Below are positions 59,737 through 64,000 of a stretch of 64,000 nt of DNA, piece by piece. Below the pieces are notes generated by a model. That model saw nothing but the letters and a program-made list of their open reading frames with translations. It was not told the DNA's origin and ran no database searches. A program made the position numbers and the translations under genes. The stretch lies in NCBI GenBank assembly GCA_002482525.1, contig DLGC01000017.1, positions 492 to 64,491 on the forward strand, written 5' to 3'. The stretch comes from Propionibacteriaceae bacterium UBA7704. Its GTDB lineage: Bacteria > Actinomycetota > Actinomycetes > Propionibacteriales > Propionibacteriaceae. Positions within the stretch are counted from its first letter, which is position 1. Each line of letters begins with the position of its first letter.

Positions 59737-60981
59737 GTGGAACCGAATCAACTGCCGGATGATGCCGGTCATTTTGACATTTTCGGTGGGCGCTACGTCC
59801 CCGAAGCTCTGATCGCAGCGCTGGACCAACTCGATCGAGAGTTCGCCACAGCCAATGCTGATCCCGACTTCTGGGCCGAGCTCGATGGGCTGCGGCGCAA
59901 CTACTCAGGACGTCCCACGCCGCTGACCGAGGTTCCGCGCTTCGCCGAACACTGTGGCGGGGTTCGAGTGCTGCTCAAGCGGGAAGACCTGAACCACACC
60001 GGCTCCCACAAGATCAACAACGTGTTGGGCCAAGCTCTGCTGACTCGCCGCATGGGAAAGCGCCGGGTGATCGCAGAGACCGGCGCCGGTCAGCATGGGG
60101 TCGCGACGGCCACTGCGGCGGCGCTGCTGGGCATGGAATGCCGCGTCTACATGGGAAAGGTCGACACCGACCGACAGGCTCTGAATGTGGCCAGAATGCA
60201 GTTACTGGGCGCCGAGGTCGTCGCTGTGGAGTCGGGCAGCCAGACGTTGAAGGACGCGATGAACGAGGCCATGCGTGACTGGGTGGCCAGCGTCGACACC
60301 ACGCACTATTTGATCGGCACCGTCGCCGGACCGCATCCGTTTCCGAAGATTGTGCGGGAATTCCAGCGGGTGATCAGCACTGAGATCCGCGAACAGATGG
60401 CTGATCGCTACGGGCGGCTGCCCACGGCGGTCGCTGCCTGCGTCGGTGGCGGCTCGAACGCGCTGGGGACCTTCGCGGACTTCATCGACACACCCGAGGT
60501 TGGGCTGTTCGGCTTCGAGGCAGGCGGTGACGGTGTGGAGACTGGTCGGCATGCCGCCTCCATCCAAGGTGGTTCGGTCGGCGTCCTGCATGGCACTCGC
60601 ACGTACGTGTTGCAGAACGAGGACGGCCAGACCCGGGAGTCGCATTCGATCTCAGCGGGGCTCGACTATCCCGGGGTGGGGCCCGAACATGCCTGGCTCG
60701 CAGCCACCGGCCGGGCCCAGTACGAGGCGATCACCGACGATGAGGCGATGGCCGCCTTGAAACTGCTGTGCCGCACCGAAGGCATCATGCCTGCGATCGA
60801 ATCCGCGCACGCTTTGGCCGGAGCAATGACCCTGGGACGACGGCTGGCTGCCGAGCAGCCCGATGCGGATCCGACCATCGTGGTGTGTTTGTCGGGGCGC
60901 GGCGACAAGGATGTGGACACCGCCAATGCCTACTTCGGTCTGACCGGGCGTCCCGACCACTACACCGGAGGTGTGGCATGA
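59737..60981 (+). CDS. trpB: Tryptophan synthase beta chain
   Basis: Condenses indole with serine. 414 residues, TrpB1 type: PLP lysine K92 in HTGSHKINN, GAGQHGVATATAAAL, the phosphate loop GGGSNALG, and AGLDYPGVGPEHAWL. GTG 59737 has no Shine-Dalgarno; a TAAATG sequence five bases upstream of the spacer could be a -10. The stop overlaps the trpA start. Confidence 0.97.
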   Translation: MEPNQLPDDAGHFDIFGGRYVPEALIAALDQLDREFATANADPDFWAELDGLRRNYSGRPTPLTEVPRFAEHCGGVRVLLKREDLNHTGSHKINNVLGQALLTRRMGKRRVIAETGAGQHGVATATAAALLGMECRVYMGKVDTDRQALNVARMQLLGAEVVAVESGSQTLKDAMNEAMRDWVASVDTTHYLIGTVAGPHPFPKIVREFQRVISTEIREQMADRYGRLPTAVAACVGGGSNALGTFADFIDTPEVGLFGFEAGGDGVETGRHAASIQGGSVGVLHGTRTYVLQNEDGQTRESHSISAGLDYPGVGPEHAWLAATGRAQYEAITDDEAMAALKLLCRTEGIMPAIESAHALAGAMTLGRRLAAEQPDADPTIVVCLSGRGDKDVDTANAYFGLTGRPDHYTGGVA

Positions 60982-61805
60982 ATCCGCCGAGCTCCGCTTC
61001 AGCCATCACCGCAGCCAAGTCCGACGGGCGCGCGGCCCTGGTCGGCTATCTGCCGGTGGGTTACCCGAGCGTCGCCGGATCCCTGGAAGCTCTCCGTACG
61101 CTGTGCGGGGCCGACGGGGAGACTCCGGGCGTCGATCTGGTCGAGATCGGCTTGCCCTATACCGATCCGGTCATGGACGGACCGGTCATCCAACGCGCCG
61201 GCACCCGGGCGTTGGACCGAGGCGTACGCACCCGCGATGTGTTTGCCGCCGTGGAGGCGGTTCGCGCTGCCGGTCGACCTGCGGTCGTCATGACGTACTG
61301 GAACTTGATCGAGCACTACGGCGTGGCGAGTTTCGCCCGCGACCTGGCGAACGCCGGGGGATCCGGGCTGATTACTCCTGACCTGGTTCCCGACGACGCC
61401 CAGCCCTGGCTGAGCGCCAGCGAGGAGCACGGCTTGGATCGGATCTTCCTGGTCGCACCATCCTCTTCCGAGGACCGCATCACGATGACCGCAGCGCTGA
61501 CTCGGGGCTGGTTGTACGCGACTGCTGTCATGGGAGTCACCGGTACCCGCAGCAGTTCGTCGGCCGCGGCCCCGGAGCTGGTGGCCCGGATTCGACGCCT
61601 GGCACCGCAGACACTGATCGGAGTCGGGTTGGGCGTATCCAATGGCGATCAGGCCGCTGAGGTAGCGACCTTCGCCGATGCCGTGATCGTCGGCTCGGCG
61701 TTCATCGCCACGATGCTCGCTGCTGAGGACGCGGGCCATCCAGAGGACTTCACCGGTCTGCGCAGTGTGCTGGCCGACCTGACGCAGGGAGTACGACGAC
61801 GATGA
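60978..61805 (+). CDS. trpA: Tryptophan synthase alpha chain
   Basis: Cleaves indole-3-glycerol phosphate to indole and passes it to TrpB. 275 residues, TIM barrel: LVEIGLPYTDPVMDGPVIQ contains both catalytic carboxylates, followed by MTYWNLIEHYG, ATAVMGVTGTR and GVGLGVSNGDQ. ATG 60978 overlaps the trpB stop by four bases, and the stop overlaps lgt likewise. Confidence 0.96.
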   Translation: MNPPSSASAITAAKSDGRAALVGYLPVGYPSVAGSLEALRTLCGADGETPGVDLVEIGLPYTDPVMDGPVIQRAGTRALDRGVRTRDVFAAVEAVRAAGRPAVVMTYWNLIEHYGVASFARDLANAGGSGLITPDLVPDDAQPWLSASEEHGLDRIFLVAPSSSEDRITMTAALTRGWLYATAVMGVTGTRSSSSAAAPELVARIRRLAPQTLIGVGLGVSNGDQAAEVATFADAVIVGSAFIATMLAAEDAGHPEDFTGLRSVLADLTQGVRRR

Positions 61806-62770
61806 TCACCCTCTTCATCCCGAGTCCCTCGATCAGCAGTTTCCAGATCGGGCCGCTGACGATCCATATCTACGCGCTGTGTCTGATCACCGGAATCATC
61901 GCGGCTTGGATCATCGGCTCGCGGCGTTGGCGTGCTCGCGGCGGCACTATGGAGAGCTTCGAGACTGTGCTGCTGTGGGCCATCCCCATCGGGATCGTCG
62001 GTGCCCGCATCTACCACGTGCTGACGCACCTGGGCGATTATTTCGGCCCCACGGCCAATCAGCACTGGTGGGCGATCTGGGAGGGCGGGATCGCGATCTA
62101 TGGCGCGATCGGAGCCGGGGCGCTGGCTGCTTGGGTGGTGGCTCGGCGTCGCAAGATTGCGTTCGCCGCGTTGGCGGACTCGCTGGCGCCAGGCATCGCC
62201 GTGGGGCAGGCCTTGGGTCGGTTCGGCAACTGGTTCAACCAGGAGTTGTACGGGCTACCCACGACACTGCCGTGGGGCTTGGAGATCGACCCTGCCCATC
62301 GAGTGCCGGGCTATGAGAGCTACGCGACCTTCCATCCCACCTTCCTTTATGAGTCGGTATGGAACCTCCTGGTCGCCGCAACGCTGATCTGGGCCGATCG
62401 GAAGTGGCAACTGGGGCGCGGCAAGGTCTTCGCGCTCTACATCGCGTTGTACGGCTTCGGACGGATCTTCACCGAATCCCTGCGTACCGACTACTCCTAC
62501 GACGTCTTCGGACCGCTGCGTTTCAATGCTGCGGTGGCCATGTTGATCTGCCTGGCCGGCATCATTCTGCTGGTCTGGCTGGTGCGTAATCGTCCCGGAC
62601 GCGAGGAGCGTGTGGAGTTCGGCTTGGAGGCAGTCAGCCCCGTCGAAACTACGGAATCCGTAGCATCAACTGCGGAATCCGCAGCCGGAACGGATGCTCG
62701 CGATTCTGACGCCGCCACGGTTCATAATTCCTCCACAGAGCCGGACGAACCCTCCGGCTCCGGGCGCTGA
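61802..62770 (+). CDS. lgt: Prolipoprotein diacylglyceryl transferase
   Basis: Transfers diacylglycerol to lipobox cysteines, the first step in maturing lipoproteins such as the two predicted in this window. 322 residues: seven membrane helices with GARIYHVLTH, GGIAIYGAI, ALGRFGNWFNQELYG and YGFGRIFTESLRTD. The C-terminal 55 residues are a Ser/Thr/Glu-rich hydrophilic tail, commonly seen in actinobacteria. ATG coupled to trpA, as is usual in actinobacteria. Confidence 0.95.
   Translation: MITLFIPSPSISSFQIGPLTIHIYALCLITGIIAAWIIGSRRWRARGGTMESFETVLLWAIPIGIVGARIYHVLTHLGDYFGPTANQHWWAIWEGGIAIYGAIGAGALAAWVVARRRKIAFAALADSLAPGIAVGQALGRFGNWFNQELYGLPTTLPWGLEIDPAHRVPGYESYATFHPTFLYESVWNLLVAATLIWADRKWQLGRGKVFALYIALYGFGRIFTESLRTDYSYDVFGPLRFNAAVAMLICLAGIILLVWLVRNRPGREERVEFGLEAVSPVETTESVASTAESAAGTDARDSDAATVHNSSTEPDEPSGSGR
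62738..62760 (+). terminator. Hairpin at the end of lgt, possible terminator
   Basis: GAGCCGGA and TCCGGCTC form a perfect 8-bp stem with a seven-base loop, ending ten bases before the lgt stop. No T-run follows, so it may be an RNA stability or weak termination element. The remaining gap to gltB holds only the leader described next. Confidence 0.35.
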
Positions 62771-62872
62771 CTTCGCAATTCTCGGGGTTCCAGAGGCTGG
62801 TCATCAGCCGGTGAAGTGCGAATTCAGGTCCATGATGCAATCGGGCGTGCTCACGGACCGAGAAGGTTCAGC

Positions 62873-62925
62873 TAAGCTCGCCCTCCGAGTGTGCAGCGTC
62901 GGCTCGGTGCCGACTGGTTTTGCAC
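62873..62925 (+). promoter_or_regulatory. Likely -10 and structured leader of gltB
   Basis: TAAGCT (62873-62878) is the best -10 in the 189-base gap; no clear -35. Transcription from about 62885 gives a 75-nt leader. In it GTCGGC (62898-62903) pairs with GCCGAC (62909-62914) around TCGGT, and GTGCA (62891-62895) can pair with TGCAC (62921-62925) outside it. GGGAG lies about eight bases before the ATG. It does not match the glutamine riboswitch consensus I know. Confidence 0.4.
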
Positions 62926-62959
62926 CCCCCGGCGCCTGCCGCGCAGATGGGAGATCTTT

Positions 62960-64000
62960 ATGGCGGTGATGTCAATGCCACAACGGCCTGCGACTGGTCT
63001 TTACGACCCAGCCTTTGAGCACGACGCCTGTGGGGTGGCCTTCGTGGCCCATCTCAGCGGACAGGTAGATCACGACATCATCGCCAAGGGCCTGACCGCC
63101 CTGGAGAATCTGGATCATCGAGGCGCCACCGGCGCCGATGCCGCAGCCGGTGACGGCGCGGGCATGCTGCTGCAGGTACCGGACCGGTTCCTGCGTGACG
63201 TGGTGGACTTTGATCTGCCGACACCTGGCTGTTACGCCATGGGTATGGCCTTTCTGCCGGCGGATCCGACCAAGCGAGCCACCGCGAAGCGAACCATCGA
63301 GTACGTCGCCACCGAAGAAGGTCTGGTGGTGCATGGCTGGCGGGTAGTGCCGACCGACGACAGCACACTGAGCCCGGTGTCGGTGGCGAACATGCCCTTC
63401 TTCGAGCAGATCTTCGTCTCCACCCCCGATCTTGCTCATGGCATCGACCTCGATCGTGCGGTGTATCCACTGCGCCAGCGGGCGCGCAATGACGCCGGGG
63501 TGTACTTCGCGTCGCTGTCGGGACGCACCACCGTCTACAAAGGCATGTTGACCACCCAGCAACTCGCTGCGGTGTTCAGCGATCTCCTCGACGAGCGGGT
63601 CGAGAGTGCGCTGGCGCTGGTTCACTCCCGGTTCTCGACCAACACCTTCCCGGCCTGGGAACTGGCGCACCCGTATCGGCTGATGGCTCACAACGGTGAG
63701 ATCAACACCGTCAAGGGCAACCGCAACTGGATGCGCGCCCGTGAGGCCCTGCTGGCCACCGACAAGATTCCCGGTGATCTGGAGCGGATCTTCCCGATCT
63801 GCACACCGGGCGGATCGGACTCGGCCTCCTTCGACGAAGTCCTGGAGTTGCTGCACCTGGGCGGTCGTTCGCTCCCGCACGCGGTGCTGATGATGATCCC
63901 GGAGGCCTGGGAGAACAACACCGAGATGGACCCGGATCGGCGGGCCTTCTACGCCTTCCACTCCGCGATGATGGAACCCTGGGACGGTCCGGCTTCGGTC
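62960..64000 (+). CDS. gltB: Glutamate synthase large subunit, N-terminal part (runs off window)
   Basis: GOGAT large subunit, making two glutamates from glutamine and 2-oxoglutarate. 347 codons are visible. The N-terminal nucleophile cysteine is C24 in EHDACGVAFVAHL, so a 23-residue propeptide should be removed. The Ntn-hydrolase glutaminase domain follows, with NLDHRGATGADA, GDGAG, ALVHSRFSTNTFPAWELAHPYR and NGEINTVKGNRNWM, plus the GGSDSASFDEVLEL segment. ATG 62960 with GGGAG upstream. The FMN synthase and C-terminal domains lie beyond 64000. Confidence 0.96.
   Translation, partial: MAVMSMPQRPATGLYDPAFEHDACGVAFVAHLSGQVDHDIIAKGLTALENLDHRGATGADAAAGDGAGMLLQVPDRFLRDVVDFDLPTPGCYAMGMAFLPADPTKRATAKRTIEYVATEEGLVVHGWRVVPTDDSTLSPVSVANMPFFEQIFVSTPDLAHGIDLDRAVYPLRQRARNDAGVYFASLSGRTTVYKGMLTTQQLAAVFSDLLDERVESALALVHSRFSTNTFPAWELAHPYRLMAHNGEINTVKGNRNWMRAREALLATDKIPGDLERIFPICTPGGSDSASFDEVLELLHLGGRSLPHAVLMMIPEAWENNTEMDPDRRAFYAFHSAMMEPWDGPASV

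Noticed and set aside
62873..62959. Glutamine riboswitch (glnA RNA or downstream-peptide type) ahead of gltB
   Set aside because: The conserved core sequences of those classes, as I know them, are not present.

Overview
This is a chromosomal stretch of a high-GC Gram-positive bacterium (Actinomycetota). Gene content and order are actinobacterial throughout: lysA-hom-rho-rpmE-prfA-prmC-tsaC-wecA-atp, a DUF2550 gene after atpC, nucS instead of a mutSL region, the GlgE maltosyltransferase cluster, mnmA-ligA-ACT-gatCAB and hisI-trpE-(small membrane protein)-trpC-trpB-trpA-lgt-gltB. A cobalamin adenosyltransferase and a methylmalonyl-CoA epimerase fit a lineage with a B12-dependent propionate/methylmalonyl pathway, such as Propionibacteriales, but the order cannot be fixed from sequence alone. 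No prophage, IS element, CRISPR array or biosynthetic gene cluster is visible.

Layout. 1-6 kb: a tRNA cut by the window edge, lysA, hom, thrH (where thrC-thrB usually lie), then rho and a leaderless XRE-cupin regulator. 6.2-12.6 kb: an oligopeptide-type ABC importer operon (lipoprotein, two permeases, one fused double ATPase) and an Eis-like acetyltransferase, both lying between rho and rpmE. 12.7-24.7 kb: rpmE, a strong terminator, prfA-prmC-tsaC-wecA-atpI and the complete F1Fo ATP synthase. 24.7-33.8 kb: a mosaic of short, often convergent units (pduO, secreted cyclophilin, hydrolase plus zinc-ribbon protein, nucS, AI-2E family protein plus DivIVA-like coiled coil, epimerase, phosphoglucomutase, CnoX-like protein). 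33.8-42.1 kb: glgX, glgE, maltokinase, glgB and a GNAT/Nudix fusion, all on the minus strand. 42.1-51.4 kb: mnmA, ligA, a 67-residue membrane protein, an ACT protein, gatCAB and an SF2 helicase. 51.4-56.6 kb: serA, serC and a two-component pair with a degenerate kinase. 56.6-64 kb: hisI, trp genes, lgt and the start of gltB.

How the genes work together. Hom makes homoserine and SerA/SerC make phosphoserine. ThrH, known elsewhere as a phosphoserine:homoserine phosphotransferase and phosphoserine phosphatase, could link the two pathways. Pgm, GlgE, maltokinase, GlgB and GlgX make and remodel alpha-glucan. Nearly all operons use 1-4 base stop/start overlaps. Several genes carry a TAGNNT-type -10 box 6-7 bases before the start codon, so leaderless transcription looks common.

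Most of the window is ordinary housekeeping. The items most worth follow-up are the ThrH substitution, the histidine kinase with lost catalytic motifs, the GNAT/Nudix fusion, and stop codons that double as the -10 box of the next gene. All functional calls come from reading motifs and from knowledge of the families; no database search was run.
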